Shown one piece after another: positions 34,225 to 43,079 of a DNA stretch of 64,000 nt (positions are counted from its first letter, which is position 1; each line of letters opens with the position of its first letter). A program made the translations under genes and the position numbers. Origin of the DNA: an uncultured Paraprevotella sp. (GTDB taxonomy: Bacteria; Bacteroidota; Bacteroidia; Bacteroidales; Bacteroidaceae); contig URDY01000009.1 in assembly GCA_900546665.1 (NCBI GenBank), positions 1-64,000 on the forward strand. Direction: 5' to 3'. The notes below the pieces were generated by a model. It had not been told where the DNA came from, did no database searches, and worked only from the letters and a program-made list of their open reading frames with translations.

Positions 34225-35553
34225 ATGAGAACAGGATCTTTTAAAATATGGTTTACGACAACTGCCTTTATATTTATTGGTCATGTCAACATGACAGCTC
34301 AGGAAACACTGAAACTGAGTCTGGCTTCGTGTCGGGAGATGGCTTTATCGAAAAGTGAATCTCTACAACAGGCGGAGCTCAAATGCCAGCAGTCAGACCT
34401 GGACAGCAAAATTGCAAGTTCGGCCTTTCTTCCGAAATTCGAGGCTTCAGCTACAGCTACATACGTATTTCCGGATATGGACATGATGGGGATGGACTTG
34501 AGAATGCGTGGTACTTATATGGCTGGAATAACCCTTACGCAACCGTTGTATGCAGGAGGGAAGATAATGACAGGGAAGAAACTTTCGAAACTGGGAGAAT
34601 CGATTGCTGCAGAACAGAAAAGAATGACAATGATGGATGTCCTGGTAGAAGCAGACAATGCTTACTGGACATTAATAGCTGTCAGGCAAAAAGTCAAAAT
34701 GCTGGATAGCTATAAAGAACAGATGGATGCGCTGTACTCTCAAGTGGAAACGGCTGTCAGGGCAGGACTTAGCACGGAGAATGAACTCTTGCGGATAGAG
34801 GCAAGCAGGAGTGATGTCTTATATCAGGTACAGAAAGCCAGAAACGGAGAGGACTTATGCCGTATGTCACTATGCAGAATTACCGGCATTGATTCCGGTA
34901 CGGAACTTGAACTGACAGACACGACAATACATGTAAACGAGCAGGGACTGCTGACTGGCGACATTAACGGGCGGCCTGAATTCAATCTGCTCAAGCATCA
35001 GATGGATGTTACGCAAAAACAGATACAGATGTCGCGTGCTGACATGTTGCCTACAGTAGGACTTGTTGCAGGATATACCTATTACGGCAACATCAAGCTT
35101 AACAGTATGGTGGATGCCGGCAACGGAAGTCTGGTACCGTATTCACAGGAATTCCGCGACGGATTAGGGGCGGTAATGCTCTCTGTGAAAATTCCCATAT
35201 TCGAATGGGGCGCAAATATGAATAAAGTAAAAAAAGCAAAATTTGATTTCAGGAATGCTGAATTGGAATTGAGTAAAAATTCGCGACTGATGAATCTGGA
35301 AATCCAAAGTGCGATAAAGAATATTTATGACAGTTATCAGCTTGTCAAAACCGCAGAGACTGGACTTAAACAGGCGGAAGAGAATCTGAGAGTGACCAGT
35401 AACAAGTATAATGTTTCGATGGCGTTGCTTACCGATTTGCTTGATGCACAGTCTCAATGGAAACAGGCAAAAAGCAATCTCATAGAAGCACAAACACAAT
35501 ACAAGATTTATGAAACCGAGTATCTGAGAGTTACAGGAAGGCTTGTATTGTAA
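34225..35553 (+). CDS. TolC-family outer membrane efflux protein
   Basis: The 442-residue protein has a signal peptide (cleavage near NMTAQ). Two outer-membrane-efflux repeats follow, each with long helices: SKSESLQQAELKCQQSDLDS in the first and LKQAEENLRVTSNKYN in the second. LTQPLYAGGK and VKIPIFEWGANMNKVKKAK are the strand-helix junctions typical of TolC. The protein forms the channel through the outer membrane for the upstream pump. The 48-base gap after the pump gene suggests one transcript. Confidence 0.9.
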   Translation: MRTGSFKIWFTTTAFIFIGHVNMTAQETLKLSLASCREMALSKSESLQQAELKCQQSDLDSKIASSAFLPKFEASATATYVFPDMDMMGMDLRMRGTYMAGITLTQPLYAGGKIMTGKKLSKLGESIAAEQKRMTMMDVLVEADNAYWTLIAVRQKVKMLDSYKEQMDALYSQVETAVRAGLSTENELLRIEASRSDVLYQVQKARNGEDLCRMSLCRITGIDSGTELELTDTTIHVNEQGLLTGDINGRPEFNLLKHQMDVTQKQIQMSRADMLPTVGLVAGYTYYGNIKLNSMVDAGNGSLVPYSQEFRDGLGAVMLSVKIPIFEWGANMNKVKKAKFDFRNAELELSKNSRLMNLEIQSAIKNIYDSYQLVKTAETGLKQAEENLRVTSNKYNVSMALLTDLLDAQSQWKQAKSNLIEAQTQYKIYETEYLRVTGRLVL

Positions 35554-35559
35554 AATCAA

Positions 35560-35926
35560 AGTCAGATATGTAGGATATCTTGTTTGATGCTCTCGTTACG
35601 GATATCGGCTTAACAGTCTGTTTATCTGAATACACGCTGATAAAAGAGAAGGCAGATAGTTTGCCGAATCCGTTTTAATCTCTGAGAAGGACTTGCGCTC
35701 TATGCAGGAACTACATCATTAGCCATATCATCGGAAACGCCAATAACAGGCGTGTCTGTTGGGGTATGGAAATGATAAAGTTCTTCGACAGGCGGCGCGA
35801 ATTGCTCAAGGATGAGATAAGGACATTCATCAGATTTCTTCTGATATTATTGAATCAGGCTTCAGTATCTATAAGGCAAAAAAGTCACCAAACAAACAGT
35901 GTGGCATCACCTCACTAACACCCTAG
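35560..35926 (+). pseudogene. Decayed transposase-like fragment in the spacer before the TIR-STING-like gene
   Basis: 35554-35957 holds no intact gene. A plus-strand frame broken by stops ends at 35926 and contains SSDIIESGFSIYKAKKSPNK followed by QCGITS. The string resembles the C-terminal end of a transposase family I remember, in which an IIES...KYK...SPNK pattern occurs, but I cannot name the family with confidence. Other frames give nothing better. Confidence 0.3.
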
Positions 35927-35957
35927 TAGTTAATTATTAGTCTGCGTGATTCTTAAA

Positions 35958-37118
35958 TTAATATTGATTATTATTGTAATCTTTTAATTTTTCAATAAAC
36001 TGATCTTGAGTTAGAAAAAAATCCACAAAAACAGAGTCGTCTTTTAATCTTTGTTTGGCTTCGCTGATAAAAGTATGGGCATATTCTGATATCAAATCAT
36101 CAATTTCTGTTTGTTCATAAACTTTGTGAGATTTTTTATACTCTGCTACTTCTAGAAAGGAACTGGTCGTGGAGGCAAAATCTATAAAAAGGTTGTGATA
36201 TTTGTTGTCTTTTGAACATATCATTGTTACTGTAGATCCTCTTTTGATATTTGTATTAAGCCTTACATGTTTTAAAGAATCAACTTTAAGTTCTTTCACT
36301 AACTTATATCTGATGTCGTTAATACGCTTTTGGTGATCTAATATTTCATTCTGTTTTGTGGGCATCAGGACATATATTTTAAAGTTGCTGTTATGGTCTT
36401 TCATATATGTGATAATTGGTAAAAGAAAATTATTGACGTACCCAACCATTACAGAGCGAGGAAAAACGTTCTTTTCAAAACGTACCAATTCCTGTTGTTT
36501 TCTGAATAAAGAATATAGACTTACAATAATCAGTAAAAGAGTTGTGATTAAGATCCCTACGTACCAACGATGACGTATTTTCTTTTTTGTTGCATAGTTT
36601 TCGTATCTGTTATATAAATAAGAAAAATCTACACTCAAAAGATAAGCTGCAATTTGATAGAAACAATATATGTTAGCTTCACTTTTTTCTCCTAAAGCTG
36701 TATTGTAAATAGGAAAGTGACGTTCCATTACACTTGAATTTGAAATGGAAGGAGGAATGTTGTCACTAACTTCATCTATAAAAAAAGGTACAATTTTGGA
36801 GTAGTCATTCTGATGCTCTTTCAAGAAATATTTCACCTCTTTATCTACATATTCTGAACGAACAGAATTTTTACTGCAAATCAATATTAGGAATTTCGAT
36901 TCTTTGAGTGCTATTTTTATTTTTTCATTAAAGGGATGTTCATCGACAGTCAAATCTTTCGTGTCAATAAATATTGGACGAAGATATTTTTTATCTGGTG
37001 GCCTGTTTTCTATTTTGACAAGGGAGTCCGGATAGGGATATTTTTCTAATTTGGAATGAAGCCAATTTGCAATTATCTTATCTTTGCGAGAATAAGAGAT
37101 GAACGCTAATATTTCCAT
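35958..37118 (-). CDS. TIR-transmembrane-STING-like protein
   Basis: This 386-residue protein has three parts. Residues 1-165 are a TIR domain: ILAFISYSRKDK, FIDTKDLTVDE, then LILICSKNSVRSEYVDKEV with Glu 94 at the NADase catalytic position. Residues 185-205 are one transmembrane helix (WYVGILITTLLLIIVSLYSL). Residues 220-375 resemble the STING ligand-binding fold in order: GYVNNFLLPIITYMKD, FKIYVLMP, RLNTNIKRGSTVT (lid-like basic strand), LFIDFASTTSSFLEVAEY (compare the ...PTTL/ATPLQTL segment) and a final VDFFLTQD strand. Known bacterial STINGs bind c-di-GMP and are TM-STING or TIR-STING. No CD-NTase gene is near, so the ligand source is unclear. TIR is firm; STING is by-eye homology. The gene is AT-rich and flanked by a decayed transposase-like segment. 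Confidence 0.65.
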   Translation of the reverse strand: MEILAFISYSRKDKIIANWLHSKLEKYPYPDSLVKIENRPPDKKYLRPIFIDTKDLTVDEHPFNEKIKIALKESKFLILICSKNSVRSEYVDKEVKYFLKEHQNDYSKIVPFFIDEVSDNIPPSISNSSVMERHFPIYNTALGEKSEANIYCFYQIAAYLLSVDFSYLYNRYENYATKKKIRHRWYVGILITTLLLIIVSLYSLFRKQQELVRFEKNVFPRSVMVGYVNNFLLPIITYMKDHNSNFKIYVLMPTKQNEILDHQKRINDIRYKLVKELKVDSLKHVRLNTNIKRGSTVTMICSKDNKYHNLFIDFASTTSSFLEVAEYKKSHKVYEQTEIDDLISEYAHTFISEAKQRLKDDSVFVDFFLTQDQFIEKLKDYNNNQY

Positions 37119-37267
37119 TGTATATGATTTAGGTTCTTATATTGTATTCTTATACAAATAGGATATGTGGAGTTTTATCAGTTTTATAAACTGATGAAGA
37201 ATGGGTCTTCACTATGATATCATGTGACAGCTTTTATGGTATATAAGCCAGATTATTTCAAATAATA

Positions 37268-37579
37268 TTATTTTTCTTCTTTTCTGACATAATCCTTTTC
37301 TCTTTTCGGATTCATCGGGAACCAGCCTTTGCGTACGCGTTCGCGTTGTTCGAACACTTCGAGAATGGACCAGAAGGAGGAAAATGATATCACACCGGCT
37401 ATGATACTCCAGTTGGTATCCTGAATCCAAAGGGAGAGGGCCGCACAGACTATGCCTAGAATAAGGAAAGCCCACCAGCATTTTACACCAAAATAATATT
37501 CACCCTTAATGACGAGGGGGTGGAACAGGCCGATGATCAGAAAAGTGACCAGCCCGATAAGTATACCTGTATAATTCAT
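37268..37579 (-). CDS. DUF4491 small membrane protein
   Basis: This 103-residue protein has three hydrophobic helices (GILIGLVTFLIIGLFHPLVI, WWAFLILGIVCAALSLW, SIIAGVISFSSFWSILEVF) and a charged tail with EQRERVRKGWFP. It matches the DUF4491 family of Bacteroidetes, whose function is unknown. Its start overlaps the stop of the MATE gene (ATGA, 37576-37579), so the two are coupled. Confidence 0.8.
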   Translation of the reverse strand: MNYTGILIGLVTFLIIGLFHPLVIKGEYYFGVKCWWAFLILGIVCAALSLWIQDTNWSIIAGVISFSSFWSILEVFEQRERVRKGWFPMNPKREKDYVRKEEK

Positions 37580-38919
37580 TGACGTAACGTTAAATTGGGG
37601 TTATTACGCAAAGATAGTATTTTTTTCTGATATAACAGGTGCTGTACGGCTCCTCGTGTGACCAGATAGAGCAGGAAGGCCAGCCAAAGGGCGTGATTGG
37701 CAAAATATGGCGACAGAAGGTAGTAGGATGAAAAGAAAACCAGCATGGCCGAACTCATGGAAATGAGCATGTAACGTGTGGCTGTCAGTCCGATGAATAC
37801 ACCGTCCCATGTGAATGTGGCAAGTCCCGCAAACGGGATGGCGATGGCCCACGGGAGGTAAGGACCGGCTGCCCGGATGACTTGTGTTTCGTTGGTCAGC
37901 AAGCCGAGCAGACCGCTGCCCGCTATGGCATAGAAGAGCGTGAACAGAAGAGCCACACCGCCGCCCCACAGAAAGAGGTCGCGGACTACAGACTGGAGTT
38001 TGGTCCGGTCGTTAGCACCTGCGCATTGCCCCGAAAGGGCTTCGCCAGCAAAGGCAAAACCATCCATAAAGTAGGAATATAGGGTGAAATACTGCATGAG
38101 CAGGGCGTTGACGGCCAGGATGATCTCGCCACGCTGTGCGCCTGAAGACGTAAAATAGAGCGTGACGCTGACCAGACAGAGCGTACGCAGAAAAATATCG
38201 CGGTTGACGGTGAAAAAACGTCGCAGGGCTGAGGTTCTGAAGATGGCGCGATGGTCAGCAAGAGCGGAAAGCTGATGTTTCTGCCAGGTCTTGAAAGCCA
38301 GTATCAGGGAGAGCAACAAACCACAGTATTGGGCGATGACCGTGCCGGCAGCCACGCCGCGGACGCCTGCATGAAGGACAAACACAAACAGCAGACTGGC
38401 TGCTATGTTGACAATGTTCTGTATGACAGCTACGTAAAGAGGGTATTTGGCTTCCTGAAGTCCGATGAACCAGCCGGTCAGGCTGTAAAGCCCAAGCACG
38501 GCAGGAGCTCCCCAAACGCAAATGCGGAAATAGTCCGAGGCCAGAGAATGAACGGCCGTTGTGGGTGAGAGAAAGTGGAGGGCGATTTTCAGAATGGGAG
38601 TCTGGAGGATAAGGACAGCCAGGGCTACCAGAAGGGAAGCGGCGAGTGAACGCAACAGAAGATGTTGTATTTCTGTTTTTTGTCCGGCACCATAGGCTTG
38701 TGAGGTCATGCCGCTGGTGCCCATGCGCAGGAAAGCAAAAATCCAGTAGATCATGTTGAATATCGTGCTGCCGATGGCAATGGCACCGATATATGCCGGT
38801 GAGCCGAGGTGGCCTACGATGGTCAGGTCTGCCAGTCCGAGCAGAGGGACTGTGATATTCGAAAGGATAGACGGCAAGGCTATCCGGAGAATGTGCCGGT
38901 GATTGTGGGGGTATTTCAT
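37576..38919 (-). CDS. MATE-family transporter (DinF-like)
   Basis: About 447 residues with 12 predicted membrane helices. I choose the Met at 38919 (MKYPHNHRHILRIALPS) instead of the longer frame start at 38952, because HILRIALPSILSNITVPLLG is the usual family opening. LGLADLTIVGHLGSPAYIGA and MGTSGMTSQAYGAGQ are MATE core motifs of the DinF branch. It exports organic cations or other toxic compounds by Na+ or H+ antiport. Substrate unknown. Confidence 0.88.
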   Translation of the reverse strand: MKYPHNHRHILRIALPSILSNITVPLLGLADLTIVGHLGSPAYIGAIAIGSTIFNMIYWIFAFLRMGTSGMTSQAYGAGQKTEIQHLLLRSLAASLLVALAVLILQTPILKIALHFLSPTTAVHSLASDYFRICVWGAPAVLGLYSLTGWFIGLQEAKYPLYVAVIQNIVNIAASLLFVFVLHAGVRGVAAGTVIAQYCGLLLSLILAFKTWQKHQLSALADHRAIFRTSALRRFFTVNRDIFLRTLCLVSVTLYFTSSGAQRGEIILAVNALLMQYFTLYSYFMDGFAFAGEALSGQCAGANDRTKLQSVVRDLFLWGGGVALLFTLFYAIAGSGLLGLLTNETQVIRAAGPYLPWAIAIPFAGLATFTWDGVFIGLTATRYMLISMSSAMLVFFSSYYLLSPYFANHALWLAFLLYLVTRGAVQHLLYQKKILSLRNNPNLTLRQ

Positions 38920-39007
38920 TCGCTTGATACTGTCTGCCCTCTTGAGGAGCAAGTCGTCCTGCTGTGGGCCATAAAGGGAATTTATACTCTGGTTGACATT
39001 AATAAAT

Positions 39008-39049
39008 TACGGCTAACCATCTGTATTGCTGATCAGATAATTAGCCGTA
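39008..39049 (-). terminator. Terminator downstream of the tRNA-Glu pair
   Basis: TACGGCTAA (39008-39016) pairs with TTAGCCGTA (39041-39049). On the minus strand a T-rich tract (AATTTATT) follows. It lies 7 bases beyond the tRNA 3' end. Confidence 0.7.
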
Positions 39050-39055
39050 TTTGAG

Positions 39056-39127
39056 TAGCGCCTACGGGAATCGAACCCGTGTTCCATGCGTGAGAGGCAT
39101 GTGTCCTAGCCGCTAGACGAAAGCGCC
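39056..39127 (-). tRNA. tRNA-Glu (anticodon CTC), copy 2
   Basis: On the minus strand, GGCGCTTTCGTCTAGCGGCT begins a full cloverleaf. Acceptor strands GGCGCTT/AGGCGCT include a G-U first pair. The anticodon arm is CATGC-CTCTCAC-GCATG (anticodon CTC), and the T arm is ACGGG-TTCGATT-CCCGT. The discriminator is A, and CCA is not encoded. It is identical to the copy at 39167-39238, separated by 39 bases. Confidence 0.95.
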
Positions 39128-39166
39128 GTTTGTTCTTAATCCTGACAGGATATTGTTTCAATATGG

Positions 39167-39238
39167 TAGCGCCTACGGGAATCGAACCCGTGTTCCATGC
39201 GTGAGAGGCATGTGTCCTAGCCGCTAGACGAAAGCGCC
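39167..39238 (-). tRNA. tRNA-Glu (anticodon CTC), copy 1
   Basis: It has the same 72-base sequence and fold as the downstream copy. It is transcribed first on the minus strand, probably as a dicistronic precursor. The spacer (39128-39166) has no other feature. Confidence 0.95.
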
Positions 39239-39469
39239 ATATTTGTTCATAATCAGATGGTTTGGTCGGTTTTGCCTTACCCCCTCCGATTTTGACGTTG
39301 CAAAGGTAGTGCTTTTTCTGGAATCTGCAAACTTTTTAGCCTGTTTTTTATGGCAGAATAATCGGATCTCCTGGAAACAGGCTGATACGGGAGGAGGGGG
39401 AGGAGGAAAAAGTGTTCTCCAACTGTAAGTAAACTGTCTGATAATCAAAACAGATGGTTGATGCCCGGA

Positions 39470-40375
39470 TCAGAAACGTTCATCGTCCAAGCGTTCCTTA
39501 TGTTCGGTAGGCTGTTTGTCCTTTTTCAAACGGGTGCCGCAAAATTTACAGAAAACGGCTGCGGGATCGCTTTCTTCACGTTTGCAGCGGGGACAGCGGC
39601 GATGGACGCCCTTTTTGTGTTCGTTGACCATGGTGGCAGAAACGATACCGGTGGGAACAGCTATAATGGTGTAACCGATAAGCATGATGACTGCCGACAG
39701 AAAACGGCCCAATGGAGTGACCGGTGTGATATCGCCGTAGCCCACGGTTGTCATGGTGACAATGGCCCAGTAGATGCTGTTGGGAATATTGTTGAATTCA
39801 GAACCGGGCTGTGTGCCTTCAATCATATACATGACCGTGCCCATGGAAGTGACCAGAATAAAGACGAAGAAAAAGAAAATGAAGATTTTGGGCGCACTGA
39901 TCCACAGAGAGCGCAGAAGCAGGTTGCCTTCGTTGATAAAAAGGAAAAGTTTGAAAATACGGAACACACGGATCAGTCTGAACGCACGGATGACCAGCAG
40001 ATAATGGGTGCCGTGAAGGAAAAAACTGAGATAGACCGGCAAGGTCGCGAGCAGATCGATGATGCCGAAAAAACTGAAGATGTATTTGCGCGGTTCTTTC
40101 AGGCAGTAGATACGTGCCAGATATTCTATGGTGAAGAAGAAAGTGAGCAGGTATTCCAGAATTCTCAGAACGAGATAGGCAGAATAGGGGAATATGTGCA
40201 TACTTTCCAAAATAACGAGCAATACGCTCAGTATGATACTGCCGATAAGCAAAATATCGAACAGTTTGCCTTTGGGCGTATCGGATTCGAATACGATAGA
40301 ATAGATTTTCCCTTTCAGTTCATCGTTGTGCAGGAAAGCCTGCCAACGATGACGGAGTGATGAAAAAAAGTTCAT
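39470..40375 (-). CDS. Voltage-gated-type K+ channel with C-terminal zinc ribbon
   Basis: The 301-residue protein has six membrane segments. S4 is RAFRLIRVFRIFKL with regularly spaced Arg, and the pore helix carries the K+ selectivity filter TTVGYGD (about 212-218) after NSIYWAIVTM. The cytosolic tail has CPRCK...FCKFCG, a four-Cys zinc ribbon that may sense metal or redox state or stabilise the tetramer. Channels of this family conduct K+ across the inner membrane. It is a single gene; neighbours are unrelated. Confidence 0.9.
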   Translation of the reverse strand: MNFFSSLRHRWQAFLHNDELKGKIYSIVFESDTPKGKLFDILLIGSIILSVLLVILESMHIFPYSAYLVLRILEYLLTFFFTIEYLARIYCLKEPRKYIFSFFGIIDLLATLPVYLSFFLHGTHYLLVIRAFRLIRVFRIFKLFLFINEGNLLLRSLWISAPKIFIFFFFVFILVTSMGTVMYMIEGTQPGSEFNNIPNSIYWAIVTMTTVGYGDITPVTPLGRFLSAVIMLIGYTIIAVPTGIVSATMVNEHKKGVHRRCPRCKREESDPAAVFCKFCGTRLKKDKQPTEHKERLDDERF

Positions 40376-40455
40376 TTTTTCTTTGGTCTAAATATACAAT
40401 CTGACAAAATGAGTTATATTTTTCGAATGAGGACCGTTGTTGCCGGTCTGCTGAT

Positions 40456-41403
40456 TCAATCCCAATCAGAGATGATACGGGCTACGGCTGTCCGGTATCC
40501 TTTGATCAGGTCCTGCATGATCTCGTCCACCGGTTGCATTTGATGGAGGGTGGAAGCTATCTGGCCTATTTCCAGTTCGCCCTCTTGCAGGTCGCCTTCG
40601 AAGATACCCTTTTTGGCCCGTCCTTTACCCAGCAAGGCTTTCAGCTCATCCACGGAGGCTCCGGCAGTTTCGGCGGCAAGAACCTGATTGAGGAATTCGC
40701 TCCTGACAAGACGGGTGGGAGCAAGCTGTTTCAAAACCAGACGAGTGTCACCTTCATTGAGGGTCAGACAAAGATTCTTGAAATTGTCGTGTGCCGAACT
40801 TTCGGCTGAGAGAGCGAATCGTGTGCCGATCTGTACGCCTTCCGCTCCAAGAGCCATGACTGCCGCAATGGCTTCTCCTGATGCGATGCCTCCGGCTGCG
40901 ATGAGAGGCAGGGATGTGGCCTGGCGTACGGCGGGTATGAGACACATTGTGGTGGTTTCCTCACGGCCGTTATGACCACCGGCTTCGAATCCTTCGGCTA
41001 CGACTGCATCGACTCCTGCTTCTTCACATTTACGTGCGAATTTGGAACTGCTCACGACATGGGCGACCGTAATGCCATGCGATTTGAGAAGGGGCGTCCA
41101 TTTGGCCGGATTACCGGCAGAGGTGAATACGATGGGAACTTTCTCGCTGATGATGATGTCGATGATTGTTTCCATTTCAGGGTAAAGCAGGGGAACGTTG
41201 ACACCGAAAGGTTTGTCTGTGGCTGCCTTACATTTCACAATATGTTCGCGCAGGGTGTCCGGATGCATGGAGCCGGCTCCGATCAGTCCCAGGCCACCGG
41301 CATTGCTGACTGCTGAAGCCAGCCGCCAGCCACTGCACCATACCATTCCACCGGAAATGACCGGATAACGGATACCAAACAAGTCTGTAATTCTGTTGTT
41401 CAT
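40456..41403 (-). CDS. Nitronate monooxygenase / FabK-like flavoprotein
   Basis: The protein is about 315 residues. The Met at 41403 (MNNRITDLFGIRYPVISGGM) is preferred to 41433, since the family begins there. TIM-barrel FMN motifs are visible: SNAGGLGLIG, FGVNVPL, EGFEAGGHNGREETTTMCL and IAAGGIASGEAIAAVMALGA, then GVQIGTRFALS. The GGHxG motif with its His is shared by nitronate monooxygenases and the enoyl-ACP reductase FabK. The two cannot be separated by eye, and a role in fatty acid synthesis is possible. Monocistronic. Confidence 0.82.
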   Translation of the reverse strand: MNNRITDLFGIRYPVISGGMVWCSGWRLASAVSNAGGLGLIGAGSMHPDTLREHIVKCKAATDKPFGVNVPLLYPEMETIIDIIISEKVPIVFTSAGNPAKWTPLLKSHGITVAHVVSSSKFARKCEEAGVDAVVAEGFEAGGHNGREETTTMCLIPAVRQATSLPLIAAGGIASGEAIAAVMALGAEGVQIGTRFALSAESSAHDNFKNLCLTLNEGDTRLVLKQLAPTRLVRSEFLNQVLAAETAGASVDELKALLGKGRAKKGIFEGDLQEGELEIGQIASTLHQMQPVDEIMQDLIKGYRTAVARIISDWD

Positions 41404-41578
41404 GATGAATGAATGTTTTAAGTAACTTGACAAAATTAAATGGATTTCTTTTATTGAGCAAGCAAATGAAGGAGTTTTTGGCCTGCTTTATATGAGGGTA
41501 ATATGGCCGGAACAGAAACAGTGAGCCTGCAGAAACCGTGACACTATACGAGGACACGGGCAAGTAACGCCTGAAAAA

Positions 41579-42925
41579 TTATGGAGCGGAAAGGCTCCTT
41601 TTTCTATAACCATACCATACACCGACTATGTCCGCCAATGCCCAACCGACAGGAACAGACCACCAGATGCCTGTATGACCGACGGACGGTATGGCAGCCA
41701 GAATGTATGCCAATATCACGCGTGTTCCGAGAGAAACAACTGTGAGAACGACAGACATGGACGGCAGGCAGACAGCACGGTAGAAACCATAAAGCAGAAA
41801 CAGATAACCGATGCCTACATAGAAACTGCCCTCTATGCGAAGATATTCCACACCGATGGCTATGATAGCCGTTTCATCCGGTGATACGAATAATGACATG
41901 AGCCAGGGAGAACACCAAAAGACCATGGCTGAAACGGCAAATGCAAATAAGGTGGTAACCAGAATGGCACTGCGGATTCCTCGCCGTATCCGTTCGATGC
42001 GTCCGGCACCGTAGTTTTGTGCGACGAAGGTGGAGAAGGAATTACCGAAATCCTGTACGGGCATATAGGCGAATGAATCGATCTTGACCGCAGCCGCAAA
42101 CGCAGCCATGACGCTTGTGCCGAAACTGTTGACCAGTCCCTGTACCATCAGTATGCCAAAATTCATGACAGACTGTTGTATTCCGGTGAGGAAGGCGTAA
42201 GACGATATTCTCTTTATGGCATGGGGACGGATGGCACAATCCTTGCGGGTCAGCCGGAGTTCGGGAAATAAACGGCAGGTATAAACGACGATACCTGCAG
42301 CTGCTGCTGATTGGGCTATGACGGTGGCCAGTGCGGCGCCTTCTACACCCATTCGGGCTACAAGAATGAACAGAAGGTCGAGCCCGATATTCAGTATGAC
42401 TGAAACCATCAGGAAAAGGAGAGGTACAAAGGAATTGCCTATGGCCCGAAGCAGGAAGGCATAAAAGTTATAGAGACAGACCGAGATTATGCCCAGGAAT
42501 ATGATAAAAAGATAATCATACGTCAGGCCGGTGATTTCATCAGGAGTCTGGAGCAGGTGGATAATAGGCGAAAGAAAGATGATTGACAAGACATTAAGTA
42601 CCAGTGTAACGCTTCCGATAATCAGGATAGAGGAAAAAAGGCTTGATCTCAGTTCTTTCAGATCACGGGCGCCATATTGCATGGAAAAGACCGCACTGCA
42701 TCCCATACACAATCCGATGAAGATGGAAGTAATGAACACCATCAGTGTATAGGAAGAACCCACAGCTGCCAGTGCACCGGCACCCAGCACGCGGCCAACG
42801 ATGAGCGTGTCGGCTATATTGTAGCATTGTTGCAGCAGATTACCCAGCATAAGTGGCCAGGCAAAGCGTAACATTGTCCCTGTGATGGGGCCTTTGGTCA
42901 GATCGCCTTTAGATAAATCTGTCAT
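41579..42925 (-). CDS. MATE-family transporter (NorM/MepA-like)
   Basis: The 448-residue protein has 12 membrane helices. MLRFAWPLMLGNLLQQCYNI, ADTLIVGRVLGAGALAAVG and FGNSFSTFVAQNYGAGR are family signatures. It is predicted to export cationic drugs or metabolites by Na+ or H+ antiport. It differs in sequence from the other two MATE proteins of this window (37576-38919 and 61329-62765), which belong to other branches. Confidence 0.9.
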   Translation of the reverse strand: MTDLSKGDLTKGPITGTMLRFAWPLMLGNLLQQCYNIADTLIVGRVLGAGALAAVGSSYTLMVFITSIFIGLCMGCSAVFSMQYGARDLKELRSSLFSSILIIGSVTLVLNVLSIIFLSPIIHLLQTPDEITGLTYDYLFIIFLGIISVCLYNFYAFLLRAIGNSFVPLLFLMVSVILNIGLDLLFILVARMGVEGAALATVIAQSAAAAGIVVYTCRLFPELRLTRKDCAIRPHAIKRISSYAFLTGIQQSVMNFGILMVQGLVNSFGTSVMAAFAAAVKIDSFAYMPVQDFGNSFSTFVAQNYGAGRIERIRRGIRSAILVTTLFAFAVSAMVFWCSPWLMSLFVSPDETAIIAIGVEYLRIEGSFYVGIGYLFLLYGFYRAVCLPSMSVVLTVVSLGTRVILAYILAAIPSVGHTGIWWSVPVGWALADIVGVWYGYRKRSLSAP

Positions 42926-43079
42926 TGTTTCCTTGGTTAGTTTTTGCTGGATCCTGTCATTGAGACGGATGCGGCAGGCGTAGCCTGTTTTAAGGGCTAC
43001 AAAAATAATATTTTCCGAATAATATACAAAAATGCGGGGAATATCCTGTGCTATTGATATTTGTTGTAATTGATAGATA

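Noticed and set aside
33000..39000. CBASS cyclase partner for the TIR-STING-like protein
   Set aside because: Neighbouring genes are RND/TolC, DUF4491 and MATE; none has a nucleotidyltransferase GS...D.D motif, so I do not claim a CBASS operon.
39458..40360. 300-codon plus-strand frame opposite the ion channel
   Set aside because: It is antisense to a gene with an intact TTVGYGD filter; the translation is Asp/Gln/Arg-rich.
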